A stretch of DNA of 44,946 bases from Plastoroseomonas hellenica (GCF_018129085.1 NZ_JAAGBB010000046.1:1-44946); one strand, 5' to 3'. Positions 31,741 to 41,079 are shown, counted from the first letter of the stretch. Notes: generated from the sequence alone by a model not told the origin. Numbers and translations are program-made.

Positions 31741-33171
31741 ATGCTGTACCACGCGAGAATGGGCAGGCCGCTGAACCTGACACTCGACCGCGCGGCGAAG
31801 CTCCCCTTGGCGGAGCAGATCCGAAAGGCGATCGCCACCGCCATTGAAAGCGGGGTGCTGGAGCCGGGCGTCCGCCTGCCCTCCTGGCAGGATCTCGCTA
31901 CCCAGCTCGGCGTTGCCCGCGGCACCGTGCGCGCCGCCTATGAAAAGCTGGCCGCGGCCCAGTTGATCGAGGCGTCGCGGGCCGCCGGGACGCGCGTCGC
32001 CCAGCGCCCCCGCGCCGCCGCCAGGAAGGAGGGGCCGCCGGATGCCGGCTCCTTCCTCGAAACCTATCAGGAGATGACGCAGGGGCCCGCTTTGTTCCAG
32101 ATGGGCGTGCCGGCGGCCGAAACCTTCCCGGCGACCCTGCTCGCGCGCATCCGCGCCCAGGCGGTCCGAGCGGAGGCGAGTGCTCCCCCGCTCTATCCCG
32201 ATCCCCGCGGGGAGCTCGAATTACGGCGGGAAATCGCGGGCTATCTCGCCGTCGCGCGCGGCATGGCCTGCGCGCCGTCGCAGGTCATCATCACCGGGGG
32301 ATTCAGCGCGGGGCTCGGCCTGGCACTCAGCGTGCTCGGCTTAAGCGGCCAGACGGCGTGGGTCGAGAATCCCGGCTTCCCCTGGTCCAGGAAGGGGCTT
32401 GAGCTCGCGCGCCTGTCCCTCGCGCCCATCCCGGTCGATGCCGACGGCATCGTTATCAATCATGGCCTGTGCCACCATCCCGACGCGAAGCTCGTCGTCG
32501 TGACACCCGGCCAGCAGGCGCCCCTCGGTCCCACCTTGTCGCTCGAGCGGCGCCTTCGTCTGCTCGAATGGGCGGCCGCGACGCAGGCCTGGGTGATCGA
32601 GGATGATTATTTGAGCGAGCTGCAACTGGCGGGCAGGGCTGCGCCGGCGCTCGCCTCGCTCGACCGGGACGGGCGCGTCATCCATATCGGCTCCTTCAGC
32701 AAGACGGTCAGCCCGACCCTTCGGCTCGGCTTTCTGGTCGCGCCCGTCGGCCTCGTCGCGCGCTTTGCGGAGGCGGCGGCCTGCCTCGCGCCGCCGCCCG
32801 GCCCGGCGGTGCAGCGCGCGATCGCCGAATTCATGCAGCAGGGCCATTATCTGCGGCATCTCCGCCGCACCAAGCGCGCCTATGCCGCCAAGCGGCAGGT
32901 GCTGCTCGATTGCCTGCAGGAAGCCGCCGGCGCTGATCGGGTCGCGGCACCCGGCCTGGCCGTGCTGCTGCGATTACCGAAGGGGGTTTCGGACCTCGCC
33001 ATCGCGCGCGAAGTCGCGGCCTTCGGCATGTCTCCGTCGCCGCTCTCGGCCTGGTACATGGCGCCCGATGGCGCAGGGTCCGGGCTGCTGCTGGGCGTCG
33101 CGACCGCGCCGACACGGAACCTCGCCCGCTGCTGCGAGCGGCTCTTCGAGACGATCCGGCGGTTCGGCTGA
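31741..33171 (+). CDS. MocR-type regulator (GntR head fused to class I aminotransferase)
   Basis: A 476-aa MocR/PdxR-subfamily regulator. The N-terminal winged helix is PLAEQIRKAIATAIESGVLEPGVRLPSWQDLATQLGVARGTVRAAYEKL; the C-terminal part is an aminotransferase fold with YPDPRGELELRREIAGYL, AWVIEDDYLSELQ (Asp and Tyr of the cofactor pocket) and the pyridoxal-phosphate Lys in GSFSKTVSPTLRLGF near residue 321. MocR proteins sense PLP or amino acids and activate or repress a neighbour. ATG at 31741; a Met at codon 7 is an alternative. It is divergent from the AhpD-like gene, which is the natural candidate target. Confidence 0.92.
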   Translation: MLYHARMGRPLNLTLDRAAKLPLAEQIRKAIATAIESGVLEPGVRLPSWQDLATQLGVARGTVRAAYEKLAAAQLIEASRAAGTRVAQRPRAAARKEGPPDAGSFLETYQEMTQGPALFQMGVPAAETFPATLLARIRAQAVRAEASAPPLYPDPRGELELRREIAGYLAVARGMACAPSQVIITGGFSAGLGLALSVLGLSGQTAWVENPGFPWSRKGLELARLSLAPIPVDADGIVINHGLCHHPDAKLVVVTPGQQAPLGPTLSLERRLRLLEWAAATQAWVIEDDYLSELQLAGRAAPALASLDRDGRVIHIGSFSKTVSPTLRLGFLVAPVGLVARFAEAAACLAPPPGPAVQRAIAEFMQQGHYLRHLRRTKRAYAAKRQVLLDCLQEAAGADRVAAPGLAVLLRLPKGVSDLAIAREVAAFGMSPSPLSAWYMAPDGAGSGLLLGVATAPTRNLARCCERLFETIRRFG

Positions 33172-33199
33172 GCGGCCGGCGCGCGCCGGCCTACCCCCG

Positions 33200-33424
33200 C
33201 TACCCCGCCAGCGCCATCTCCTGCCAGCGCCGCGCCAGGTTCGGCAGCGGCCGGCGCCGCGATTGCAGCAGCCGCGCCTGCATCATGACCGCGGGACGGA
33301 AAGGCCGGGTCGCCATGCCCTCCGCCCCCGTCGGCGCGAAGCCGTCCAGCACCGCGATTCCCGCCCCCGCCCGCGCCAGCGCGCAGGCGATCGAGGATTG
33401 CGAGGCCTCGATCGCGATCCCGCT
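33200..33424 (-). pseudogene. LysR-family regulator, C-terminal remnant
   Basis: Only the end of a LysR substrate-binding domain survives: IEASQSSIACALARAGAGIAVL, then TRPFRPAVMMQARLLQSRRRP and LPNLARRWQEMALAG before a TAG at 33200-33202. These are the last 70 or so residues; homology fades near 33424, where a lower-GC segment begins. The N-terminal helix-turn-helix and the rest of the effector domain are missing. It has no start or ribosome site and cannot be functional. Confidence 0.75.
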
Positions 33425-33535
33425 AGGCTGTCCGATCCGAGCGGAATCTGGCGCTTCAACGTCGTGACGGTGCTGGAGTGGGCTTCGAGAAAGTCAGGCG
33501 CTGCATGCGGAAATTGGCGCGCTATTCGGTCACCT

Positions 33536-35131
33536 TCAGAGGAAAATGCTGGAAAGGATGAGATAGATGACCGCAGAGAGCAGCGCGGACGCCGGCACGG
33601 TGACGACCCAGGCGGCGACGATGGTCAGGAAGTGGGAGCGGCGCACCAGCCGGCGTCGACGCACCTCGGCGAAGTTGGCTTCCGCCCTGCCCATGAAATC
33701 TTCCCGTCCGGTCTTCTTCCGCACGTATTCCAGCCGGCGTCTGGAGTGGCGTATGTACCATTCGCGGAAGAAGCCGACGCCGAAGACCGCGCCGACCGCC
33801 GTGTGGGTGGAACTGATCGGCAGGCCGAACTCGGTCGCGAGCAGCACAGTGACTGCCGTCGCAAGCGCGACGCAAAAGGCGCGCATGGGATTGAGGCGCG
33901 TGATCTCTTCGCCGACGACCCGGATCAGCAGCGGCCCGTAGAGCACGAGGCCCATCGAGATGCCGAGTGCGCCGATCAGCAGCACCCAGAAGGGCGCCCT
34001 CGCGCTCTCTGCCGATACGGCGCCGTTGACGGCGGAAACGATCGCCGACAGCGGCCCGATCGCGTTGGAAACGTCGTTTGCGCCGTGCGCAAAGGAAAGC
34101 AGCGCTGCCGAGAATATCAACGGCATGCGGAAGAGCTTGCGCAGCGACTGGTTGCGGTTGTCGAGCCCCTCCGACTGGCGGTGGATCCACGGCTTGCTCG
34201 ACAGGTAGCAGAGGATGCCCGCCAACAGGCCGATCAGAAGACCGGTTGAGATCGAGATGTTGGCCACCTGGATGAGCGCGAAAACCGCCACATAGGCGGT
34301 GAAGGCACCCGCCGTCACACCCAGGACGATCGGCATCCAGCGCCGCGCGGCCTCGATCCTGTCCTCGCGATAGATGATGAATTCCTTGAGGAAGGCTAGG
34401 AAAGCCGCTGCGATGACACCACCAAGCAGCGGCGATACCGACCAGCTCGCCGTGATGCCAGCGAGCGTCCACCAGTTGATATGGGAAAGGTCAGTGGCGA
34501 TCATGCCGGCGCCCACGATGCCGCCGATGATCGAGTGGGTGGTGGATACCGGAGCACGGGAATAGGTGGCGATGTTGATCCAGGCCGCGGAGGAGATCAG
34601 CGCGGCCATCATGAGCCATATCAGCGTCTGAGGATCGACGAGCGCGCCGTCGACGATACCGGCCTCGATCGTCAGCGTGACCTTCCGCCCCGCGCTCAAA
34701 GCGCCGGCGATTTCGAAGACGGCGGCGATCGCCAAGGCCGTCGCCATGGTCATCGCCTTCGCGCCGACCGCCGCGCCGACGTTGTTCGTCACGTCGTTGG
34801 CGCCGATGTTCATCGCCATGTAACCGGCGATCGCCGCCGCCGCGATGACGATGGCGGCCCCCCTTGAGCCGATCACATAGGATGCCGCGAACGCCATGCT
34901 GAGGAGGAGGAAGAGCAGCGCCAGACCGGGAGCAGACAGCTTGCGCATCGCGTGATGCGAGGCTTCCTCGGCAAGGCTGAGCTTGTCGAGGTCCTTGTCC
35001 AGGGTCAATTTTTCAAGGCGCGGCTTGGCCAGGGCGCGATCTCCAAAGCCCGATCGCCAGTAGCGGTGTGGTCGAGCGCATTCAAGGGGATTTGGGGTGT
35101 GGAGCAGCATGGCGCAGCGGCGCGCAGACAT
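33536..35131 (-). CDS. PiT-family inorganic phosphate transporter
   Basis: A membrane protein of up to 531 aa that imports inorganic phosphate (as metal-phosphate) with H+ or Na+. The two signature PiT repeats are present: MNIGANDVTNNVG near residue 110 and SFAHGANDVSNAIGP near residue 350, each in an alternating helix block; about 10 membrane helices are visible. The start at 35131 gives an N-terminal piece (MSARRCAMLL...) without homology; relatives begin around LDKDLDKLSLAEEASHH (near 35005), so the true start may be a TTG/CTG at about 35008-35032. Its GC content is below the window mean, like the two Nudix genes; the three lie between gene remnants. Confidence 0.88.
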   Translation of the reverse strand: MSARRCAMLLHTPNPLECARPHRYWRSGFGDRALAKPRLEKLTLDKDLDKLSLAEEASHHAMRKLSAPGLALLFLLLSMAFAASYVIGSRGAAIVIAAAAIAGYMAMNIGANDVTNNVGAAVGAKAMTMATALAIAAVFEIAGALSAGRKVTLTIEAGIVDGALVDPQTLIWLMMAALISSAAWINIATYSRAPVSTTHSIIGGIVGAGMIATDLSHINWWTLAGITASWSVSPLLGGVIAAAFLAFLKEFIIYREDRIEAARRWMPIVLGVTAGAFTAYVAVFALIQVANISISTGLLIGLLAGILCYLSSKPWIHRQSEGLDNRNQSLRKLFRMPLIFSAALLSFAHGANDVSNAIGPLSAIVSAVNGAVSAESARAPFWVLLIGALGISMGLVLYGPLLIRVVGEEITRLNPMRAFCVALATAVTVLLATEFGLPISSTHTAVGAVFGVGFFREWYIRHSRRRLEYVRKKTGREDFMGRAEANFAEVRRRRLVRRSHFLTIVAAWVVTVPASALLSAVIYLILSSIFL

Positions 35132-35220
35132 CGGCGCGAAGCACCCTGTCCGATGCAGCGGACGGCATCGTCTTCGCGCGCTGGTGGTCGCCGGCTGCGC
35201 CAGGCCGGCGCAACCGCGCC

Positions 35221-35781
35221 TCAGCCGGCCTGATCCGCCCCTGAAGGGGCGGGCCTGCGGCCGGCAAGCTGTCGGTCAGCCGTTTGCGCTCCAGGGCCGG
35301 GCGTCGCCGCCATCCGTTCGCCGAAGGTCAGGATAAGGGATTTCAGCGAGGGTTCGGCAACTCGGCTTGCCGCTTCCTTGCAGTCGGCCCATTCCAGACG
35401 CCGTGCGCCCTTTTCAGGGAAGTCCTCGCAGGCTCCATCGACCTCGAGCGCGTGCACCTGAACCTTGCAGGAGATGGCCAGGCCGTGGTGCGTGCGCTTC
35501 TGATAGACATAGGCGCCGATCGGGGCCTTCTGCGCCTCGCCTTGCACTCCAGCCTCTTCATAGGCCTCGCGTTCCGCGACCTCGTGGGCCCGCTTGCCTG
35601 GCATCGGCCAGCCCTTGGGAATGACCCAGCGGCCGGTATCGCGGCTGGTGATCAGGAGGATCTCCAGCGCACCCGTCTTCCTGCCGATCCGGTAGCACAG
35701 CGCCGCATACTGCATGCGCGCGGGGCGACGCAGCATCAGACGCAGATCAGCGGCCAACTGGCTCAGGAAGTTCAAGGGCAT
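35221..35781 (-). CDS. Nudix hydrolase, diphosphoinositol-polyphosphate-like
   Basis: A 186-aa Nudix hydrolase. The box reads PKGWPMPGKRAHEVAEREAYEEAGV; the first Glu of the canonical GX5E is replaced by Lys, but REAYEEAGV, which holds the catalytic Mg2+ ligands, is intact. The wording PKGWPM is that of the DIPP branch, which cleaves diphosphoinositol or dinucleoside polyphosphates. The frame is open to 36021, but homology starts at MPLNFLSQLAADLRL, so 35781 is used. The C-terminus after LILTFGERMAATPG is a disordered tail. Followed on the same strand by the phosphate transporter. Confidence 0.88.
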   Translation of the reverse strand: MPLNFLSQLAADLRLMLRRPARMQYAALCYRIGRKTGALEILLITSRDTGRWVIPKGWPMPGKRAHEVAEREAYEEAGVQGEAQKAPIGAYVYQKRTHHGLAISCKVQVHALEVDGACEDFPEKGARRLEWADCKEAASRVAEPSLKSLILTFGERMAATPGPGAQTADRQLAGRRPAPSGADQAG

Positions 35782-35896
35782 CTGACTCGGAGGACGCTCG
35801 CAAAGAAGACGAGAGGAGACAAATCGAATGTGGTGATCCGCTAATCCCAGGACAATCGGCCACTCGGACCCCGGTCCCTGATCGTGACCACCAATC

Positions 35897-36388
35897 CTAG
35901 GCGGCATCGCCATCATAGAGCGGATGGTGCTCCAGCCGCCCAATAATGCGGCCGAGCTCACCATTCGCCACCTCGCCGGCTGCGGCCCGCATCGGCATCC
36001 ATTCGACCCGACGTGCGCCACTCTCGGGATAGTCGACCATGAGGCTCTGGACGAAGATCAGATGCACCGTCACGAGGTATGATTTCAGGCGTTGTTCCAG
36101 GCGGGGCACCTTGCGATACGAGAAGTGCCCGATCGCCGGCTCCAGCGCGATGCCCCGCACGCCTGCCTCTTCATACGCTTCTCTTTCTGCGACCTGTCGG
36201 ACGGTCTCGCCGGGTTCCATATGGCCTTTGGGGATGCCCCAGAGTCCGGTGCTCCGGCTGGAAATCAGCAGAACTTCGCTTTCATCATGCTGGCCCTGTC
36301 TGCGGACACAAAGCGCTCCGGCCTGCAAGATCGGTCGCACCGGATTGTCGCCCATCCTTTCACGGTGAAGGATAGGTAAAGCAACCAT
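35897..36388 (-). CDS. Nudix hydrolase, second tandem copy
   Basis: A 163-aa Nudix hydrolase with a complete box: PKGHMEPGETVRQVAEREAYEEAGV (GX5EX7REUXEEXGU all matched). It shares IPKGxMxPG and REAYEEAGVxGxAL with the neighbour, so the two are old paralogues. The ATG at 36388 has AAAGGA about 7 nt upstream; an ATG directly before it (36391) is an alternative. It probably hydrolyses a nucleoside polyphosphate or DIPP-like compound. Together with the other Nudix gene and the phosphate transporter it hints at a phosphate-linked function (inference). Confidence 0.88.
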   Translation of the reverse strand: MVALPILHRERMGDNPVRPILQAGALCVRRQGQHDESEVLLISSRSTGLWGIPKGHMEPGETVRQVAEREAYEEAGVRGIALEPAIGHFSYRKVPRLEQRLKSYLVTVHLIFVQSLMVDYPESGARRVEWMPMRAAAGEVANGELGRIIGRLEHHPLYDGDAA

Positions 36389-36656
36389 CATACGTCCTTT
36401 TCGTGACAAATTTGACCGCATCGGTCATTCACGCGCGGCTTACTCCGCCATCTGGCGCGTCTGCAAGGCAGGATATGACAATTGAATGTCTATTCTCCTG
36501 CGAGAGAAGGTGCAACCGAACGCGCCATCGGCCGCACCAGAACCAGAACCCCGTGCATCGCCGACCGGGCCCATGACTGCGCCGAAAACGACGTGATGAT
36601 CGACCACCAGCCGGATCGGATTTCGGGCGCGCGCCGGAGCAGCTCACGGAAGAGGC

Positions 36657-37625
36657 GTGGCGCCGCTGCGTGTCGAGGAGGAGAGCAGCTACGGCGTGCT
36701 GCGGACGCTCGGCCCGGTGCTGCGCATGTCGGCGACGCTGCTCGCCGCCGCTCTCGGTCTTCCCGTCCGGCGCGTGGCCCTGCCCGACGATCTGCTGGCG
36801 GCGCTCGAGATTCCGGGCGAGGCGCAATTCCTCGCCATGCTGGACAGCACTCTCCTGGTCTCCGCCGTCATGGTCGCCTTCGTCGCCAGCGCCGAGACCC
36901 TGCTCTCCGCCGCCGCGGTGGACCGCATGCATGATGGGCCGCGCGCGCAATACGACCGCGAGCTCGCGGCGCAGGGCGTCGGCAACATGCTTTGCGGTGC
37001 GCTCGGCGCCCTGCCGATGACGGGCGTCATCGTGCGGAGCTCGGCGAATGTGCAGGTCGGCGCCGTCTCGCGCCTCTCGGCGATCCTGCACGGGCTCTGG
37101 ATCCTGCTGGCGCTGGTGCTGCTGCCCGGACTGCTGGAACTGGTGCCGACCGCGAGCCTGGCCGCGGTGCTGGTGCTCACCGGCGTCAAGCTCGTCGAGG
37201 TGAAGCGCCTGCACGCGCTCGCCGGCTACGGCACGGGCGCGGTCGTCACCTACGCCGTGACGCTCGCGACCATCGTCGCCACCGACCTGCTGGCGGGCGT
37301 GCTGGCCGGCATGGCCGTCTCGCTCGCTCTGCTCGCGTGGCGGATGAGCCAGCCCCGCCTGGAGATCGAGGAAGCGCCCGGCGAGGTGCGCGTCGCGCTT
37401 TCCGGCACCGCCACCTTCCTCTGCCTGCCGGCCCTGGAGCGCGCGCTGCGCCGCGTGCCCACCCATCATCCGGTGCGGCTCGACACCAGCGGCCTGCGCT
37501 ACATCGATCATGCCTGCCTCGAGCTGCTGCAGGATTGGGCGCGGGGCATCGAACGCAGCACGGCCAGGCCGCCCGCCGTGGATTGGGACACCCTGGGAGC
37601 CCGTCCCTCCTTTGCCCCTGGCTAA
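36657..37625 (+). pseudogene. SulP-family anion transporter, N-terminally truncated
   Basis: The frame encodes only the second half of a SulP (sulfate/bicarbonate) transporter: ALPDDLLAALEIPGEAQFLAMLDSTLLVSAVMVAFVASAETLLSAAAVDRM, ELAAQGVGNMLCGALGALPMTGVIVRSSANV, then the last helices and a STAS domain (DTSGLRYIDHACLELLQDWA). Intact SulP proteins are about 500-560 aa; the first roughly 200-250 residues with the substrate-binding helices are missing, and the 5' end now reads into unrelated sequence. A GTG at 36657 could start a 322-aa piece, but transport is unlikely. The 5' side faces the lower-GC phosphate/Nudix segment. Confidence 0.78.
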
Positions 37626-37635
37626 GAGGCGCCCT

Positions 37636-40191
37636 TCAGCGCGCCGCCTTGCGCCGCTTCGGCTTCGCGGGCGCGAGCGGCACCGCGGCGCGGCGGAAAT
37701 CGGCCCAGGGGGACCGCGACAGCGCGGCGAGGCGCGTCGGCGTATTGGCGACGGTGAAATAGGCCGGGCCGATGGCGTCGTCGATCTCCTCCCAGCCGAG
37801 CGGCATGGAGACCGGCGCGCCCGGCCGCGCCCGGGTCGAGAAGGGCGCGACCGCGGTCGCGCCGCGCTGGTTGCGCAGGTAGTCGACCAGGATCTTGCCG
37901 CGCCGCTTCGCCTTGGTGATGGTCGCGACGAAGCGCTCCGGGCTGTCCGCCGCCATGCTCTCCGCGATCCCCTTGGTGAAGGCCTTCACCGCGGCCCAGT
38001 CCGCCTTGGGTTTCAGGGGGGCCACCACATGCAGCCCCTTGCCGCCCGAGGTCTTCAGGAAGGGCTGCAGCCCCGCATCCGTGAGCCGTTGCCGGGCTTC
38101 CTGCGCGGCGGCGATCACCGCTTCCCAGCCGACGCCCTCGCCCGGGTCGAGATCCAGGATGATGGTATCCGGCCGCTCCCAATCCTGGTCGGTCGATCCC
38201 CAGGGGTGGATCTCGAGCGTCGCCGACTGCACCAGGCCGAGCAGCCCGTCGAGATCGTGGATCGCGATCAGCGGCTCCTCCCCGGGCTCCTTGGGGTCGG
38301 GGATCTGTGCGACCGCCGGGCTGATGCCCTTCCAGGCATGCTTCTGGAAGAAGCGCTGGCGACCGTCGATGCCATCCGGGCAGCGCAGCAGCGCCAGCGG
38401 CCTTCCGGTGATGAAGGGCGCGATCTGCGGCCAGACCTCCGTGTAGTAATCGGCGAGGCCTTCCTTGGTGACGCCGACATCCGGCCAATAGACACGGTCG
38501 GGATGGGTCAGGCGCACTGTCCGCCGCTGCGGCTTCTCCGCTTTCGCCGACACCGGCGCCTCCCGCACGATCTCCTCCGCCGGCTTGTCCTCGCGCAGGC
38601 CGCGGAAGGAAGCGTGGCGGAGATGCTTGTCCGCGGTCCAGGCGCGGAACTCGATCTCCGCCACCAGTTCCGGCCGCACGAAGCGCGCTTGGCGCGCCTC
38701 CTCCGCGGTCAGCTTCTCCGCGAAGGGGCTTGCCGGAATGCGCATGCGCTCAAGCCGCGTGAACAGCTTCTCCGCGACACCAGCCGTGAAGCCGGTGCCG
38801 ACGCGCCCGACATGGCGGAGCTTGTCATTCTCGTGCACACCGAGCACCAGCGACCCGATCGCCTTGCGCGAGGTGGAGGAGGGCACATAGCCGGCGACCA
38901 CGAATTCCTGCCGGTTCGAGCATTTCGACTTCACCCAGGACTTGCCGCGGCCGGAGCGATAGGGCGCGTCCTTCTGCTTGGAGACGATGCCCTCCAGGCT
39001 CAGGCGGCAGGCATGGCGCAGCACCATGTCGCCAGCTTCCGCGAAATGGTCGCTGAAACGCAGCGCGCTGCCGCGGACCAGCGCCGCCAGCGCGTCCTTC
39101 CGGGCGGTCAGCGGCGCCTGGCGCAGGTCAACGCCGTCGAGATACAGCAGGTCGAAGACGTAGAAGACGAAGCCATCCGTCCGGCCTTCGCTGAGCGCGG
39201 CCTGCAGCGCAGAGAAGTCCGAAGCCCCTGCCTGCCCTTCCACCACGACCTCGCCATCGATCAGCGCATTCGCCGCCGGCAGCGCACGGAATTCGTTCAG
39301 GATCTCCTTGCCGAAGCGATCGCTCCAGTCGAGGCCGCTGCGGGTCAGCAGCTTGACGCGGCCGCCATCGATCCGCGCCTGCAGCCGGTAGCCATCGAAC
39401 TTGATCTCGTGCAGCCAGCCCGCGCCCGCCGGCGGCTTGGCGACCAGGGTGGCGAGCGCCGGCTCCACGAAGGCAGGCAGCGCGGACTTCTTCGCGCCTT
39501 TGATCCGATCGGGCTCGAGATCGGCCGCCGGCGCCTCCCGCTCCGGCCCGGTCTTCGCCGGTTTGCGCGCGCCGGCAGCCGGCTTGCGCGCAATCTTCCC
39601 GGTCTTCGACGACCAGCCCGGCGCCTCGCCGGCGACATCCTCGACGCTGCGGCCGGTCTTCACCGATTCCGGCCGTTCCTCCAGGATGTCGGGGTCATCG
39701 GGGGCGCGCGCTGCGGCGTCCTCGCCCTTGATCAGCAGCCAGTTCTCCCGCTTCTCGCGCGGCTTGCCGTGCATGCGCACCAGGTGCCAGCGGCCGCCAA
39801 GCTTCTCGCCTTCCAGCTCGAACTCCAGGTGGCCCTTCGCATAGCCGCGTGCGGCGTCGCCGATCGGCGCCCAGGTGCCGCGATCCCAGACGATCACGGT
39901 GCCGCCGCCATATTCGCCCTTGGGGATGGTGCCCTCGAAATCGCCGTAGTCCAGCGGGTGGTCCTCGACATGCACCGCGAGGCGCTTCTCGCCCGGCACC
40001 AGGCTCGGGCCGCGGGTCACCGCCCAGCTCCTGAGCACGCCATCCATCTCCAGGCGGAAATCGTAGTGCAGCCGGGTCGCGTCGTGCTTCTGGATGACGA
40101 AGCTGTGGCCCGCCGCCCGCGCGCGGCGGCCGCGCGGTTCGCGCGTTGCGGTGAAGTCGCGCTTCTTCCGATAGGTTTCGAGCGTCGCCAC
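37636..40191 (-). CDS. ligD: ATP-dependent DNA ligase D, multidomain NHEJ enzyme
   Basis: An 851-aa LigD with all three modules in the order PE-LIG-POL. The phosphoesterase module (residues about 20-155) has FVIQKHDATRLHYDFRLEMDG and DHPLDYGDFEGTIPKGEYGGG; the ligase module has the adenylation Lys264 in HEIKFDGYRL, FDLLYLDGVDLR and EGIVSKQKDAPYRSGRGKSWVK; the primase/polymerase module (from about 560) has LTHPDRVYWP, the metal-binding DLDPGEGVGW and KTSGGKGLHVVAPL. It seals double-strand breaks with Ku, after end processing and fill-in. GTG start at 40191, 3 nt after the Ku stop, so it is co-transcribed with that Ku. Confidence 0.95.
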   Translation of the reverse strand: MATLETYRKKRDFTATREPRGRRARAAGHSFVIQKHDATRLHYDFRLEMDGVLRSWAVTRGPSLVPGEKRLAVHVEDHPLDYGDFEGTIPKGEYGGGTVIVWDRGTWAPIGDAARGYAKGHLEFELEGEKLGGRWHLVRMHGKPREKRENWLLIKGEDAAARAPDDPDILEERPESVKTGRSVEDVAGEAPGWSSKTGKIARKPAAGARKPAKTGPEREAPAADLEPDRIKGAKKSALPAFVEPALATLVAKPPAGAGWLHEIKFDGYRLQARIDGGRVKLLTRSGLDWSDRFGKEILNEFRALPAANALIDGEVVVEGQAGASDFSALQAALSEGRTDGFVFYVFDLLYLDGVDLRQAPLTARKDALAALVRGSALRFSDHFAEAGDMVLRHACRLSLEGIVSKQKDAPYRSGRGKSWVKSKCSNRQEFVVAGYVPSSTSRKAIGSLVLGVHENDKLRHVGRVGTGFTAGVAEKLFTRLERMRIPASPFAEKLTAEEARQARFVRPELVAEIEFRAWTADKHLRHASFRGLREDKPAEEIVREAPVSAKAEKPQRRTVRLTHPDRVYWPDVGVTKEGLADYYTEVWPQIAPFITGRPLALLRCPDGIDGRQRFFQKHAWKGISPAVAQIPDPKEPGEEPLIAIHDLDGLLGLVQSATLEIHPWGSTDQDWERPDTIILDLDPGEGVGWEAVIAAAQEARQRLTDAGLQPFLKTSGGKGLHVVAPLKPKADWAAVKAFTKGIAESMAADSPERFVATITKAKRRGKILVDYLRNQRGATAVAPFSTRARPGAPVSMPLGWEEIDDAIGPAYFTVANTPTRLAALSRSPWADFRRAAVPLAPAKPKRRKAAR

Positions 40192-40194
40192 GGC

Positions 40195-41079
40195 TCAGCC
40201 CGCCTTCCGGCGCGGCGTCGCCTTCGCCTTCGGCCTGCCGCGCGCGGCGGTCTTGGTCTTGGCCGCGGGCGCCTTGCCGCGCGGCTTGGATGCGGGTTTG
40301 GCCCGCTTGACGCCGGCGCTCTCCCGCAGCGCATCGAGCAGGTTGACGACGTTCGCCGAGCGCGCCGCGCGCTTGGTCTCGATCGGCCGCCCCTCGATCT
40401 TCGCCTTCACCAGCTCGGCGAGTGCGGCTTCGTAGCGGTCGTCGAACTCGGACGGATCGAACTTGCCGCGCTTGGAGGTGATGATGTGCTTGGCGAGGTC
40501 GAGCATCTCGCCCTTGATCCGCATGTCCGGCACGTCGCTGAAGGCATCCGCGGCGGAGCGGACCTCATAATCGAAGTTGAGCGTGGTCGCGATCAGCCCC
40601 GCATCATGCGGGCGGATCAGCAAGGTGCGGACGCGGCGGAACAGCACCGTCCGCGCCAGCGCCGCGACGCCCTGCCCGCGCATGGCCTCCCGGATCAGGC
40701 CGAAGGCGTCCTCGGCATGGCGGTCACCGGGGGTCAGGTAATAGGGGCGGTCGAAATAGACGTTGTCGACGCTGTCGCAGGCGATGAAGGATTGCACCGA
40801 GAGCGTCTTGTCGGCGTCCGGGACCGCTGCGGCGACTTCCTCCGGCTCCAGCATCACGAACTCGTCCTGGGCGATCTCGTAGCCCTTCACCTGCTCCTCT
40901 GCCGGGACCGGATCGCCGGTGCTGCCGTCCACGTAACGGCGGCGGAGCCGGTGCCCGGTCTCCCGGTTCAGGCTGTGCAGCGCGATGCGTTCGGAGGTGG
41001 AGACGGCCGCGTGCAGAGCGACCGGGCAGGTCACCTCCGCGACCTTCAGGAAGCCACGCCAGCTCGCGCGCAGGGCCAT
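40195..41079 (-). CDS. ku: Non-homologous end-joining protein Ku (ligD-linked copy)
   Basis: A 294-aa Ku protein, starting [22 protein letters not shown], with a strong GGAGGAGGGAGG site before the ATG at 41079. The Ku core runs to about residue 240; the C-terminus is an unusually long Lys/Arg/Ala/Pro-rich tail ([20 protein letters not shown] and onward), likely a DNA-binding extension. It shares the FLK...TCPVA and LNRETGHR elements with the other Ku at 7277-8086 but is only moderately similar, so the two are distinct paralogues. It is the first gene of a Ku-LigD operon. Confidence 0.95.
   Translation of the reverse strand: MALRASWRGFLKVAEVTCPVALHAAVSTSERIALHSLNRETGHRLRRRYVDGSTGDPVPAEEQVKGYEIAQDEFVMLEPEEVAAAVPDADKTLSVQSFIACDSVDNVYFDRPYYLTPGDRHAEDAFGLIREAMRGQGVAALARTVLFRRVRTLLIRPHDAGLIATTLNFDYEVRSAADAFSDVPDMRIKGEMLDLAKHIITSKRGKFDPSEFDDRYEAALAELVKAKIEGRPIETKRAARSANVVNLLDALRESAGVKRAKPASKPRGKAPAAKTKTAARGRPKAKATPRRKAG

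Noticed and set aside
36422..36656. A possible small gene between the second Nudix gene and the SulP remnant
   Set aside because: Frames there show no family match or ribosome site; it is more likely junction sequence of the replaced segment.
36429..37511. A 360-codon minus-strand frame opposite the SulP remnant
   Set aside because: Gln/His/Arg-rich antisense composition without homology; SulP motifs are on the plus strand.
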